DNA of 64,000 nucleotides from Theropithecus gelada (lineage: Eukaryota; Chordata; Mammalia; Primates; Cercopithecidae): the NCBI RefSeq assembly GCF_003255815.1, contig NC_037682.1, positions 2,272,167-2,336,166 of the forward strand, in the 5' to 3' direction. Below are positions 1-12,257 of the stretch, piece after piece. The notes under the pieces were generated by a model. That model saw only the letters and a list, made by a program, of their open reading frames with translations, had not been told where the DNA came from and did no database searches. The translations under genes were made by a program, and so were the position numbers. How positions within the stretch are numbered: the first letter of the stretch is position 1; the number at the start of each line of letters is the position of its first letter.

Positions 1-2040
1 GTCTGCTGGACTCCAGCGAGGTGCTGTAGCCAGCTAGCCAAGACAAGCTGTCCCTGCGGGTGTCTGACCGGCGGGGCCCAGGCTCGGGGGGAGGTGGCGG
101 CACCCCACCGGGGACACAGTGAGGCCCGGAACAGAGCCCAGAGCCTGGCTGCCGCGCCCTGACCACGATGGCCAGTGCCTCCCCAGGCTGCACCTCCGGG
201 CCCTGCCCCCACCAGGGCCCTGCCCCCACCAGGGGCTGTGCAGGGTCTGGGAAGGGTACAGCTGTTTGCCTCCCCACATTCCAGACACCGGGTCAAGCAG
301 AGTGGGAGGGCTGTTTTTCTTTACAAATGTCATCTGAAAACAAACACTTACTGGCTCTGCCCGGCTGCCCCGACCCCTGGGAGAGTGGGGGCAGGGACCA
401 GGCCTGGCCACCCCCGTCCAGGTGGCTAGAGACTCTTCCAGGCCAGAGTGGCCTCTGACCCTCCTTTGCTGCCCGTGCCACACCAGTCAGGCCAGTGTCT
501 TCCCTGGCCAGAAGGCTCTGGCCTCACCCCATTTGCCACCCAGAACTGGGGAAGGACCCGCCTGGCCCGGCCAGTGGCCCCTGAAGCCGTCTTTCTCCCA
601 CGGGCCGTCCCTGGCTCAACCCTGTGCCCAGGGCAGGGTCAGGCCCAGTGGGTCTCTCTGTGGAGGGAAGGGCTGCCTGGGATATCTGGGCGCGGTGAGG
701 GGGCGTCCCAGCCGCAACCCTTCCCTGGGCCTCATGTGGGCACCACCCCTCCCTTACACGCTGGGCTCTGGGAGCGGGTGGGGCCCTCGTCCGCCGGAGC
801 CGTGAGGTTTTTCTTCCAGAGGGCTCGCACAGGGGTTCCTGCCCACAGCCTTGGCTTGGAACCTGAGGGCTCTGAGGCTTCCTGGGGGGTTGTGCGGCCT
901 TGCACTGTGGGTCCTCCCAGCTCGGCAGCCCTCTGCGGAGGCAATGTGGCACTTTGTCCTCTTGGAGCAAAAAGCAGCCCCTGCACCGTCCCTCCCAGGG
1001 TCCATCCCAGGACCCCAGGGACCACCCGGGGGTCCAAGGGTGGTGGGGACCGCCCTCCCGACGAAGCTTCTTTGCACTCCTGCTCACTATGCTTTGCCCC
1101 CAGGTGCACCAAGGGATCCTGCAGGAAGCCTGTGGGCTGGGACTGGGGGGTGTGTCTGGGGCAGCAGTGTCTAGACCCTGGCCTGCCTGAGGGCTGGGAG
1201 CTTGGACCACAGGCCTCAGGAGTCAGGAGAGGGCCACCACTCTCCCTTCCCCTCGCCACGGTGGTCCCAGGCAGGAGGGAGCAGGCAAAGCAGCAAAGCA
1301 GGCACGGGCTTTGTGGCACACACTGGCCCTGGGTCTTTGGCTGGGCTAGGGTCACCTGAAGCTGGTGCCTGTGGGCGCCATTTTCTGGATGCTCCCCTGG
1401 TTTCTCAGTGCTGTGGGGAGGGGGAATGCCCCATGCTTCCTGCCCTGTCTTCGCCTGCCCCCACCCCAAGCTCCACTGGGTGGGGAGGAGAGGGGCACCT
1501 CCGTGGGACTCAGCTATCCCCCGAACTCCCACAGGAGCTCCAGGCCCAGAGTCCCCAGGAGGGAGCAGCCGGCAGCACCGTTTCCGCCGTGGAGATGGGG
1601 CGTCCTGGCTTGAGTTCACTCCTTTCCAGGTGGAGCTGACGCCTTGAGACCAAGGCCAGGCCCCCCAGGCCCCAGGGCTCTGAGGCACTTTCTTGGGTCG
1701 GTGTGCTGGATGGAAGTAGGGCTGCATTTCCTAAGTCCTGCGGGGCAGACCTGGCCTCTGGAGGTGAGAATTTGCTGGGGCCTGTCCTGGGTGAAAGAGG
1801 AAAACCAGCCTTGAGAATCATCTCACAGTCCCCTCTGTCCCTCAGGTAGGATGCGTGGAACGTGGTGGAGCCACAGAGTAGGGGAACGGGGACCTCCTCA
1901 GGTGCATGGGGGTTGGGAGGTGGGTGCAAGACCCCCCGTCTCACTGAGAAGGGACTTAGAGAGTTAGATGGTGTTTCTGAGTCAGGACGGCAGGCTCAGC
2001 TGACCTCGTCCCAGAGGCGCCCAGCGAGGGCCAGGACACA
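1..2040. other. unique GC-rich non-coding DNA
   Basis: No open frame here shows convincing splice sites, a protein-like composition or a family I recognise. Positions 190-240 carry two near copies of a C-rich 17-mer ending in CCACCAGGG, which resembles a CTCF core but is too short to call. Positions 311-352 form an A/T-rich island with a forkhead-like AAACAAACA. The rest shows no repeat or gene signal that I can see. Confidence 0.6.
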
Positions 2041-2124
2041 GCATCCTCGCGGGGCACACGGCAGGACGTGGCATCCCCGCGGGGCACACGGCAGGACACG
2101 GCATCCCCGTGGGGCACACGGCAG
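2041..2124. repeat. 3-copy 30-bp tandem repeat
   Basis: Units start at exactly 2041, 2071 and 2101 with GCATCC and contain GGGGCACACGGCAG. The third copy stops after 24 bases. Copies differ by a few transitions at CpG sites. The 30-bp period keeps a reading frame open, which explains the apparent ORF here. It is a short minisatellite, possibly length-polymorphic. Confidence 0.9.
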
Positions 2125-2584
2125 TTCATCCTCAGAGACACTGTGTGTAGGAGGGAGGAGAAGCCCACACCTCTCTGAGGCAACCTTTGGGACCGCCAGG
2201 GGCCCCTGAGCACCCCGCCCACCTTTCCCCCGGCGCCCAGGCGGGGCGGTGCTCTCTGCCCTCCTTTGAGCTCTGCAGTATCCTGGGACTTTGAACTCTC
2301 TGTCCTGCTCGCTCTGTCTGTGCTGGGGAGTGGGCAGGAGTGGACAGAGATCTGACCTTCTCCAAGAGTCCCAGCCATGGGAGCCTTCACCTTCTAGAAA
2401 GTTCCTCCTGTTTCTCTGTGCCTACCACGAGGCTCATCCTCACACCTGAGGACTGTCTTCCTGCTGGTAGGCTCACCGCGTGGAGGAAAGGGGGCCTCTG
2501 GTCGCCTTCCCCACAAGCACAGACACACACAGTGTCACAGGGCAGTTGAGACTATGTGACCGAGCCCAGCGGGCAGCCTGGGAG
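2125..2584. other. unique non-coding DNA
   Basis: GC-rich sequence between a short tandem repeat and a MIR fragment. No gene, splice or repeat signal was seen. Confidence 0.5.
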
Positions 2585-2720
2585 CATATCCTGGTGTGTC
2601 ACCTTCCTGGCTGCAGGAGCTCAGGGACAGCCATAATCACCCTGTGCCTCAGTTTCCTCATCTGTAGAATGGGACCCGTTTGCATGAGGCACCGGGGCAG
2701 AGCCTGGAACCCACGAACCC
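2585..2720 (+). mobile_element. MIR SINE fragment
   Basis: The stretch around 2640-2675 has the MIR 3' core signature CTCAGTTTCCTCATCTGTA followed by GAATGGGA. It is preceded by a degenerate GTGTCACCTT segment matching the MIR region after the B box. MIRs are old tRNA-derived SINEs present throughout mammals. The 5' limit is approximate because the copy is diverged. Confidence 0.75.
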
Positions 2721-3210
2721 GAGAGCAGTTGCCATCAGGCAAATATGCACTTGAGCAGAGACGTCTCCCCTAGTCCGGCTTGCTGTCATAGCCCTGCAGT
2801 TCTGGTGGTCAGAGCACACCTGTCTCCTGGCAGCTGGAGGCCACAGTGCCCCCGAGTTTGGGACATGCCCTTCTCTGCATATCCGTACCACTTCCTCAAG
2901 GCTATCGGCCAGCCCCTCCCGCCCAAGGCACCCCATGGCACCTCCTGGGAGATCTTCAGACCCAGGGCAGGTGGGGGCTGGGTCTGCCCTTCCTTGGGTG
3001 CTCCATATCTGTTATGGGCACGGACTGTGAGCTGGTGCCAAGAAGGACAGTGGCATCAGGCCAGGCCAAACTGCCACACACAGCTGGCAGCAGGGCCATT
3101 GATCGCAGACGATCAGGCTTCAGGCTGTCTGACACGGGCTCTCTGCTCCTCCTTGGACAATTGTAGCATTCAAGTGTTAAATCGATTTTTAAAAATAAAT
3201 TTTTCTACTT

Positions 3211-3495
3211 CTTTTTTTTTTGAGACAGGGTGTCACTCTCTTGCCCAGGCTGGAGTGCAGTGGTGCGATCATGGCTTGCTACAGCCTCAACACCCTGGGC
3301 TCACACGATCCTCTCGCCTCAGCCTCCCACAGAACTGGGGATGTAGGTGCCTGCCGCTGCGCCTGACTGGTTTTTGGTAGAGATGGGGTCTCACTGTGTT
3401 GCTCAGGCTGGTCTCCAACTCCTGGACTCAAGCTGTCTGCCCACCTTGGCCTCCCAAAATACTGAGATTACAGGTGTGAGCCACCTCACCTGGCC
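3211..3495 (-). mobile_element. Alu SINE (AluJ-like), minus strand
   Basis: The plus strand reads T-run, GAGACAGGGT, CAGGCTGGAGTGCAGTGG and so on to ATTACAGGTGTGAGCCACC, which is the reverse complement of an Alu. The left-arm variant read as CTCCTGGACTCAAGC is typical of the older AluJ subfamily, and divergence is high. Both arms are present. The T-run at 3212-3221 is the reversed poly(A) tail. Confidence 0.95.
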
Positions 3496-4406
3496 CCAAA
3501 TAAAACAATTTAAAAAGGAAAAAAGTGTATGTGTGGCGGGAAGAGGAGGGCGAGGGCCGGAAAGGAGCTGAAGGAAACAGACCCACGCAGAACAGCTGGC
3601 ACCCACGCCCGCCTCGACGCTCCCATCCCTTCACCTCGGAGCCGAGCAGGCGCTGGGGGGCGCGGGGAGCTTCTGGCCTTTCTGGTGAAGTGACTCTTTT
3701 CTGGAACTTTCCAAACATCCTCCCCCACCTGCAACGCCTCCCACCGCCTTTCCTTCCTTCTTTCTCACTCCCTTCCTTATTCCTTATTGTTCGTCACAGA
3801 CAAAGTTCCTGGGTAGGAGTGTGGGCAGCTGCCATTTGGGACCCATGGGGGCCTCCCGCCATTGGGCAGCCCCTCTCCCTGGCTTGTGGGGAGGCTGAGG
3901 TGAGCCCGGGTCTGCCTCTCCCACCGCATGGGAGTGCAGGATCCTGGTCGGTGGCAGACACCCACCGGGAAGGTGGCAGGCCGACGGTCGTTTGCAAAAG
4001 GATGGGGACATTCGGGCACAGCACAGGGGCATTTACTCAGTCGACAGCACCCTGACTGGCAAGATTGCAGAGGTTCCCTTCCTTGCTGAGACACCCATGA
4101 AACACACAGCGGGCTGCTCAAGGGGGTGCAGGAGGCAGGAGTGGGGACAGCTCAGAGGTGGGTGTGGCACAGGGTTCATGGCATAAGAGGGGTGGCCTCG
4201 GGAGCTGGGGCGGGGGCAGCCTGGAGCCAGCAGCCCTGAGGCCACGTATATCCACAGCATGTTGGCAGTGATAGCTCTGACAGGTGGCAGGGGAGCAGGC
4301 TCTGAGCTTGTCTGACCCGTAAGCATGCAGTGGCCTGGTGGCCTCGGCCCTCCTTGCCAGCCTCTTTCTAAGGCCAAGCCTGTGCTCTCCAGCCAGAGAA
4401 GTCATG
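3496..4406. other. unique DNA with a TTCC-rich tract
   Basis: Positions 3745-3785 are a pyrimidine tract of CCTTCC/TTCTTT words next to CTTATTCC repeats. The remainder is unique and GC-rich. No credible gene was seen. Confidence 0.5.
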
Positions 4407-4790
4407 TTGGGCTGGGCTGGGCAGACCTGGGCAGGGCAGGGCAGGGCAGGGCTGGGCTGGGCAGGGCAGGGTTGGGCTGAGCTGGGCAGAACTGGGCAGG
4501 GCAGGGCAGGGCTGGGCTTAGCTGGGCAGAGCTGGGCAGGGCAGGGCTGGGCAGGGCTGGGCAGGGCAGGGCTGGGCTGTGCATGGCCGGGCAGGGCTGT
4601 ACTGGGCAGGGCTGGGCAGAGTTGGACTGAGCAGGGCAGGGCAGAGCTGGGCATGGCTGGGCAGGGCTGGACTGGGCAGGGCAGGGTTGGACTGGACAGG
4701 GCTGGACTGGGCAGGGCAGGGCAGGGCTGGGCAGGGCTGGGCAGAGCAAGGCTAGGCTGGGCAGGGCTGTGCTGGGCAGGGCTGGGTGGA
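4407..4790. repeat. G-rich pentamer minisatellite (GGGCT/GGGCA)
   Basis: About 385 bp built almost only from GGGCA, GGGCT, GGGTT, GAGCT and GACTG pentamers, often in a GGGCAGGGCT pair. The plus strand is strongly G-rich with very few C runs, so base skew is extreme. AGCT occurs several times, as in GAGCTGGGC and TAGCTGGGC. Period five leaves frames open on both strands, so the Ala/Pro- and Gly/Trp-rich ORFs through it are artefacts. Confidence 0.95.
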
Positions 4791-7700
4791 GTGGGCGATG
4801 GTGTCCATCCTGCTTAGTGGCTTCCTCCCACAGGAAGTCTGGGTAGCTTTTTCTGACCACCCCTCAATGCCGGGGGCCTAGGCTGGGCAGGTGGAGGTGG
4901 GGGTCCATTCTAGGCTCTAGACCCAAGGCCTTCCTGCTGCTCAGAGGTTCCTAGGCTCAGCAGAGAGTGCGGGGGCAGAAGGTCTGAAATTCTATGTCCT
5001 TGGGATCCCATCTGCCTGTCCTTCCCGCCCAGCCCAGCCCAGTCTATCTGCTCCCCAGCCTCCTATGCCCCCCATTGGTGTGCACGAGTGACATGAGTGT
5101 CCTGCACACCCTCGGTCCTGTTGTCTGTCTCCCCCATCGCCCGCCACCCACGTTGTCCCCACTGTCTTAGGCTGGCAACCCCTTCGGGCAGGGGCTGTGT
5201 CTGCCCAAGTCACAGAACACTTGAAATTCAGTCTTAAGTTGTTGGGTGATGGAGTCCCAGATGTGGGAGGCTCAGCCAGACCCTCTTGGGCTGCCCACCC
5301 GGAGAGCGACTGGGGCTGAGAGCCTCGCCTGGGGCCGCTGTACAGCTGCCGCCTCCCGCCTCCCACCTCCCGCAAAGGCCTGGGAGTGGGGCCCAAGGCA
5401 GCTGCAGCCCCACAGCCTGGCCTTGACCCTGGGCTGCCCCACAGCCCCCCTGCTGGCTCCATGCCCACTGGGAAAACAAGCTCCTTATCTCGAATGCTTC
5501 CTGTGAACTGCAAACAGCCACGTGTCCCTTGGGAGCCTCTCTTGGTGAACGTGCCCTCTGTCCCACGACCCAGGGTGAGGCTGTTCACCCTCGGGCAGGG
5601 GGCCACCGGGACTGGAGGCTCTAGGCCTGGGATGAGGGGAGGACCCGCGGCAGGGCAGAGCCAGGCTGCAGCTCTGACCCATGGAGACCACGGCATGGGG
5701 AGGGTGAGCAGAGGAGGGGACAGGATGGTTTGGGTCCAAGGCCTGGTTGCACAGGAGGGCTGGGGATGGGGGAGGGGAGCACAGGCCAGAAAGGCTGGGG
5801 CCGTGGGAGCTAGCTAAGAAGAGGGTTCCGGGTGGCAGCAGCAGGCAGGGACCCTCCTGGCGGCCCCAGGGGCTCCCTCCCTCCCAGACCCCTTTCTCCT
5901 TCCTGGGGCCTAGAGCTTCCTCCACGTCCTTTTCCCCGCCCCCGCCTTTCCCCTCTCTCTCACCCCGCTCAAACATGCTGTGACCTTTCCAGGGCCCCTG
6001 GACATCACTCACTGGGTGACAGAGGTTGACAGGCATGGAGCTAAGGAATGGGAGGCAGGGCGGGGGCAGCCAAGCCTCTCCAGCAGCTCCCTTCCCGCTT
6101 GGCCCACAGACGGGCCTCCCTGGACGGTCCCGGGTCAGCACACATGCTCCCAGGCACTTCCTTCCCCCAGGAGACAGTCCCCGGCCCCCAGGGGGCCCAG
6201 ATCCTCCTGCTCAGGCCGACACATCCCACCTGGGCCTCAGAAACCTCTTTGGACAGGGACAGTCACCTCAGAGTGGCAAGCACTTAAGAGACCCCACCAG
6301 GCCGATGTGCCATGGTGGCAGGCAGGGTGTGTCTGGAGAGAAGGGGGACGTGTCCCCAGCTGGGCCTGGGGACGGCTCTGTGGGAAAGTGCCATCTGGTC
6401 CCAGCCCCGGGTCTCCAACCTTCAGACTCCTCGGGGTCTCTGTGGCCTGGCAGAGGTTGGTGGCCCCTCAGTGGAGGTAAGGCCCCTCCTGGGTCACCAC
6501 TGCACACAGGCCTGCTGGGAAGCTGGGGTTCTGGGCAACTGCCTGCCCTGGACGTGGAGGGGGGCATCAGGCCAGACCCCCGAGGGGCTCGCAGGGCTCC
6601 GGGAGGCCCTGGCAACCCCAGGGTGCCCCCAAGCCCTCAGAAGGGTTGTCCCTACTTGGAGAGGCCCACACAGCCAGGTGGACAGAAACAGCCATCACGG
6701 TGGCCCTTCCCTGTCCGCCCTCTCGCCAGTAGCCCATGGTGCAGTCCAGGCAGCACCAGACAGAGCTCAGGGCAGGGAGGGGAGACCTGTACTGGCTTCA
6801 CAGAGGTCTGAGAGGGGCTAGCCCCTGTGCAGACAGACCCCTGAAGCACCTCCAGAGCCGCTGGCCCACCTGAGGTCCTTCCCAGAGGCCATTCTGGACC
6901 CCCTGACCCCATGTACCTGTGCCACAGGGCTGTGAGTGCCCCAGCCCCAGGACCTCCAAGTTTCTCGCTAGAGGGACAAGGAGGAGGAGGGCAGGCCTGC
7001 AGGCTCCACACTCTCTGGTTGGGGACGCCCAAAGGGGGCAGCCACCATGCCGGGAAGTTGGGGTGGGCAGAGGAGCAGTGGTGCCAGGACCCCCAGGCTG
7101 TGCCACCACCCCAGACCCTGAACAGTGGGCTAGTGTGTGGGCCTGGGGAGTGAAGGCCCAGGCCGGGCTGAGTCTCGCTCCATAAACCCTGGCTGGCCGG
7201 AGGTACAGACATCACAGTGTTGACACAGGGGTGATGTCACTACCGGCCAATGGGGAGCCCCTCGGGGGCCCTGCATGTGCCTCTCTGTGCTCCCAGGGCC
7301 GCCGCCATGCACGCTACATGCTCTAAATGCCGCCTGCGTAATAAACCGGTTTTTCTAAATGTCCTTTGGGGCCCTGCTTCCCCCCGGGCCCCATCTCCTA
7401 CTCATCCCACCCCACCCTTGGGCCCAGCCTGTGAGCCAAGTGGGAGTGGGGAGTGGCAGAGAGCCCTGGGCCTGCCCGCTCCCACAGGCATGTGGGCCCC
7501 AGAGCCTTCACCTCGCCAGCCTCTCTTCCATCTGCCACAACCCCAGCTGCCACCGTGGCTCTCCACAGTCACCCCTGGGCCGTCTCTTCCTCCTGTTGGG
7601 AGAATGTACCTCCTGGGAGAGCCCGAGGCCCTCTCTTTGCTCCTTGCTCCCCTATCTGTCTCCCCTGCCCTGCCCTGCCCATGGGTCCGTGTGCTCAGAG

Positions 7701-8724
7701 CTGGCTACATATCCTGTGGCTGCCTATGATACGCGGCTCCCCCAGGCAGGGCTGGACCCTGGGCACCTCTTTGTCCCCGGGGCTGACCCCTCTCTCTGTT
7801 GGAGGTCAGCCGATTCTGAAGCCTCCAAGCCACCTTTCTACTCCTCGATTCCATGGCCTGGTCTCCACTCCCCCCGGGCTTCGGGGTACATGCTGCTCTG
7901 CGGCCTCCCCGCACGCCAGCCTTCATGCACCCTGCTCCTGCGGCCTCAGAGCCTTGGCATCTCCCTCGACTTCCAGCCAGGCAGTCAGGTTTCTGCAATG
8001 TGGGGCCCATGGTCAGTGTCCCCTACAGCCCTGCCAACCCTTCTCCCTGGGGGTCCGCCCTGCATCCCCTTCCCAGGAGCTTGCTGTGCACCCACTGCTG
8101 GGCCTCCCAGCCTAGGGGCTTGGCACGTGCCTGTTAGCAGAGGCACCGGGCAGGAGGAGGAGGAGGAGCCTTCAGCGCCTGGCGCCCGTGTGTGTTTACT
8201 GGTCCGGCCCCAGCCCCGCGCCGCTCCCCGCGGACCCGGCCTCCCGCCTGTGTCCAGCCAGGTGTTGGGTGATGGAGCAGGGCTCCCTAAGGACAAGGAG
8301 CACAGTGTCTGCTTTCTTTGCAAGCACAGTGCTGACAAGGAACAGAATACCCACAGCGACTGCTTCCAGGAAACGGCTGCAGGGCGGGCGGGAGCCTCCG
8401 CCTCGCAGCCCCTTCCCAGCAAGCCGCCTGCAGGTGGTCTTCCAGGAAGGGGCCCCCGCTGGCTTCCCTCAGCCCTGGAAAGGGGCCAACGGTGTCACCA
8501 GGAGCAGGCTGGGGAGCGGGGTAGAGCGGGGAGAAGGAGAAAGGAGAGGCGCGGAGGAGGGAAGGCGGGATGGGGCGCAGGCCTGGGCTACGCCTAGTGT
8601 GGTTACCGCAGCCTCCGGGGAGAGCAAGGCCGACCACAGCTCCTTCTTCAACCTTCCAGTCCCCCTTTTGGGAAGTCACAAGATCTCCACTCAGGTCTTT
8701 GGCTCTCTGGGGCTTGTCAGGCAT

Positions 8725-8726
<2 letters not shown>
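4791..8726. other. unique GC-rich non-coding DNA
   Basis: About 3.9 kb with many short GC-rich frames and no recognisable protein. An isolated AATAAA lies at 7340-7345, just after a CRE-like GATGTCAC and a CCAAT motif near 7232-7250, but no exon structure joins them. Positions 5205-5250 are a small A/T-rich island. Nothing else is supported. Confidence 0.5.

Positions 8727-8757
<31 letters not shown>
8727..8757. repeat. (CA)n microsatellite
   Basis: Uninterrupted CA dinucleotides over 31 bases, ended by GGG. A repeat of this purity and length is likely to be polymorphic. Confidence 0.97.
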
Positions 8758-8759
<2 letters not shown>

Positions 8760-9959
8760 GCACACCCGCCTGAAAACACGAGCAAGCTGGGCCGCTGTGG
8801 GACGCCATTCCCTGAGACCCAGCTAGGGTCCGGTTGAGGGGCTGACCTCCTGGCCCCCATGTTGGGAGGGCCGAGGAGGGCCCCCGCCCGGACCCACTGC
8901 ACCCTTAGCTCTGAGTGCTCAGATCCCACACCATGTCTAGAGAGAAGGAAATCATTTATCTTCCCGGGAGCTCAGGGTCGGGGAGAGGGGGCTGCCCTCC
9001 TTGGAGCCCCAACTGTTTTCTTTGAGACTTCCCAGGGTGCATCATAGTCAGACCCCAAACGTCGCTTCATCCCTGTTTAAAGAACTTTACTTCCTTCGTA
9101 GAGTTGGGCTTTTCTGTCTTCATTCAATGGTATACCAAGTGCCCTGCCTCCATCCCATCCCCAGCTGCTCCTAATCCCTGCCTCAAAACGTGCTCCTGGG
9201 TCACAGAATTCATGCCAAGACACGAACCCACACAAAGGCACAAGACACACACAGCCAGGCTCAGGGGTCCACCCTCCAGGGAACACCACCCCACTTTGGG
9301 GCCACGATCACACACACGCCCCGCGGAGCATCTCCGGGCCGGACAGGACCCACACCGTCCGCAGCCCGGACGGGCAGGTTAACTGGTCAGCATGCAGAGA
9401 CCTGCCAAGTGGAGACCCCACTCCCAGGCACAGACGCACAGCTGTGGATGCACACACTTGGTGACAAGATAGCTGAGGTCCCGTGCCCCGGGAGTGCATG
9501 GCTGCACAGGCCATCTGGCGGCCCTCAGGGCCACAGGGATTCGCCTGGAGATGTGTGCACTGAGGGCCCAGCGTGGCGGCAGCAGCAGCACATGCCTCGA
9601 ATCCTCTTCTCTAACTGGGTGACTTGATCTTCACTCAACCTAAACGTGCCACAGAGACTTGGGTGGGTGGAGGGTCCAGGTGTGAAGACCCCAGCGCCTG
9701 ACAGGGTCAGGGACGTGGCCAGAAGCCTGGGCACCCTCGGGGTCTCCCCGAATGGTGGAAGTTCCTCCCTCCCCAGATTTCCCAGCACCTTCGCAGGCAG
9801 CCACAACCCCCACCCCGGCCCCGCCACCCCCATGTTGGGGTTCAGGAGTGAAATTCCAGCCCCTGTTTGCTTCTCCACACTGAAGTCAGTGCAGGGGCAT
9901 TTTGAAAGTGCCTTTGGGTGTCGGGGCACCCAGAGCCTGTCTAACAACCCTCTCTAAGC
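8758..9959. other. unique non-coding DNA
   Basis: GC-rich with several CACACA-containing words near 9230-9320 that do not form a regular array. A small A/T island at 8945-8965 includes CATTTATC. No gene was seen. Confidence 0.5.
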
Positions 9960-10040
9960 CCCTTTTGTAAAAAGCAGGAAATCGGGTTGGGCCAAAGATA
10001 AACACACATTCCAACCTGGCAGGTCGTTCAGAGCTAGGGG
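9960..10040. promoter_or_regulatory. candidate conserved non-coding element
   Basis: An A/T-rich island inside GC-rich DNA. It holds a nuclear-receptor-like GGGCCAAAG, a GATAAACA that combines GATA- and forkhead-like cores, and a TEAD-like ACATTCCA. The motifs are visible; function is inferred from clustering and composition only. No alignment was available. Confidence 0.3.
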
Positions 10041-10779
10041 CTTGGGCGGGCTCCCAGCCCCCGCCCCGGGGCGCGGCAGGAGGCTCCGAGGCTGACCACC
10101 TGCTGCAGGGGCCCCCAGGCCTGTGGCTCCCCGCCTGCCTGCCTCACTCTGAGGTTCAGCCCCCAGAATGCTGCCCTCACTACTTCCCTGTCTCAGGGCT
10201 GGTGGCCCAGATCCTCTCTGGCACTCAGGGGCTGCCGTGGGGACACCACCCCGGGAACTGCCCTAGGAAGCCCGTTCTGCTGCAGGGAGCAGAGGAACAT
10301 GGGCTGCCCAGAGGTAGGCACTGCGCCTGTGTACATGTTCTGCTCTCAGGGGGAAGCCAGCGTGGACACAGCCGTGGGCAGTGCTGGGAGATGGCGGGGG
10401 CCACCAGGAGGCTTGTGTCCCTTCCCCATCCGGTGTGAGAAGGAGAAGCCCTGTCCCCACACAGCTCCCAGGTGGAAACTCCAGAGCAAACATGTCATTC
10501 ATACACTCCTGGGCCCAGAGGTGTGGATGTGACCAGCATGCCTGTTCTCTCCAAGTGACCAGGAGGAGACAGCCCCTAGGAGCTGAGGCAGGTGACGAAG
10601 GCCTGAGGCCCCATTCCCATGCGCCCTTCCCCAGGCAGGGATTTGAAGCGGGCAAAGTCTTCTGTGTTCCCCAGGTGAGGTTTTCTGGGCGCCCCCTCCC
10701 CCTCCCTACAGTTCCCCTGCCCCGCCACCCTGGGCACCCCAGGGGCTGCCTGCTGCGCCCTGCAGCCGCCACCTGGGGA
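10041..10779. other. unique GC-rich non-coding DNA
   Basis: No exon, repeat or regulatory signal beyond background was seen. The short open frames lack splice support. Confidence 0.5.
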
Positions 10780-10945
10780 AGCTGGCTTTTATCTCCTGAG
10801 CCCCGCTTTGTAAACCTCCTGCAGCGTTGGGCGTTTATAATAAAGGCCGTTTATAGACCTGACTCTTGACATGTAATGGATGGGCTACTTCATCCTGCCG
10901 GCCAAAACCCACTTGGGTAAGTCAGATTGGCCTGTAGGGTCAGGA
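10780..10945. promoter_or_regulatory. candidate conserved non-coding element with HOX/CDX-like cores
   Basis: The island carries CTTTTATC, TTTGTAAAC, GTTTATAATAAAGG and GTTTATAGA within about 75 bases, then a second A/T-rich part near 10,868-10,930. TTTAT(A/G) repeats are typical of CDX/HOX9-13 sites, and TTTGTAAAC is a forkhead-like site. AATAAA at 10,839-10,844 could instead be a poly(A) signal, but no exon leads into it. Enhancer function is inferred. Confidence 0.35.
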
Positions 10946-12257
10946 AGATGAATGCGGCCTCACCCTGGGCTGGCCCCAGCGACCTCTGACCTCCTACATG
11001 AGATGGCGGCCAGTCCCAGAGGCACCATCCCAGAGGCTTCAAGAAACTCCCTCACCGGATGTCTACGTGCATCCTGGGGGGTGACCATCCGCCCAGGTTT
11101 TAGCACACAAGTGTGTCCCTGGAAACCCCTCAGTCTCTGACAGACCCCAGGGCCCACAGCTGGATGGGGACGGGGCAAGAGAGGGTGCAGAGGGGAGGCC
11201 AGACCCAAGGGGCGTGGGTAACCACCCTGCTCTTCCGCCCTGGACACCAAGACCCCAAGGGCGGCTGGGCCGGTAGGGGAGGGGCGTCCCTAACCGCCTT
11301 CCTGTCTGTTCTTTGTCAGTCGGGGAGGCATTTTCCTGACAGCTCTGTGCACTGGGAATGGGGGTGGAAGGCAGGGGGGAGGAGGGAAGGAATGGGGAGG
11401 CCGGGACCCCACCCTTATTTCCAGGGGCTGCCCCTTGTGTTCCCAGCGCCTGCAGAGTAAGGGGCTGGGGGCTGGGAGGCCTGGCTGAGGGAGCTGCCGG
11501 CCGCTGGCCTCTGTGGGGAAGCTGACCCCGAACCCGTGAGTGGGCTGCCTTGGCACCTGGGAAGCAAACCCCTGCATGCCAGGGTTCTTGGGGCTCCAGC
11601 AGCAAGACCCCAGGGAGAGATCTCGGGAGCCCCTCACCCTAGGCCCTCCTGCCCCTCCTTCACCTCCTCTCTGTGGCCACCCTCAACTCCTTCCGCCTTC
11701 CTCCTGGCCCCCTGGCCTCCTTAGGACCTCCGCCCCAAGGCCACCTGCCCACTCCCACCCCCACCCCTTGGCTCCTTGTGTGGGGGCCGTCCCTCCGGCG
11801 TGGCCCCGGCTCCCACCCACAGCAACAGGGGAGCAGGAACAGGACTGGCAAGGGGTTCGTGCCCTTCTTGGGATGGGGTCTCCCAGAGCACCTTGTGGGC
11901 CTCCCAGAGTGGCATGGCCAGCCCTCTCCCAGTCACCTAGTCTGAGCCTCAGGAGTGTGGGGCCAGCACCAAGGTGTCATTCTGATGGGACTTTGGGGTG
12001 GCAGGAGGCACTCGTTTGGGGGTGCCTTGGTGGTCCCTGACCCCTGCCTCAGAACCCAGGCCCCCTCCGCCAGCCCAGGCCCTCCCACTCTGGAGCCCCT
12101 GGTCCTACAGCCCCTCCACCCCCATCACTGCGTGCTGACCGCCTGCCCTGCGCCCCTGATGTCCACACACCCTCTGCTCACCCCACCCCTGGTGTGTGCT
12201 GTGCTGCACCCATCCCCGAGTCCCCCACCCTGGAACCCCCATCCCCTTTTCATGGAC
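10946..12257. other. unique GC-rich non-coding DNA
   Basis: The plus strand becomes C-rich from about 11,640 onward, with CCACCCCCACC-type words. No credible exon was found. This is the downstream flank of the minus-strand transcript ending near 12,350. Confidence 0.5.

Noticed and set aside
4338..4860. Repetitive Trp/Gly/Ala and Pro/Ala/Leu proteins on both strands
   Set aside because: They follow the pentamer period in each frame, and no splice or start context exists.
7299..7350. A short gene starting at the well-placed ATG near 7,307 with AATAAA at 7,340
   Set aside because: The start context is good (GCCGCCATG), but the poly(A) signal lies only 33 bp after it, and the open frame continues into GC-rich noise.
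7359..8597. A 412-codon plus-strand frame
   Set aside because: Pro/Gly/Ser/Arg-rich composition with long overlapping frames on both strands, as expected for GC-rich DNA. No domain was recognised.
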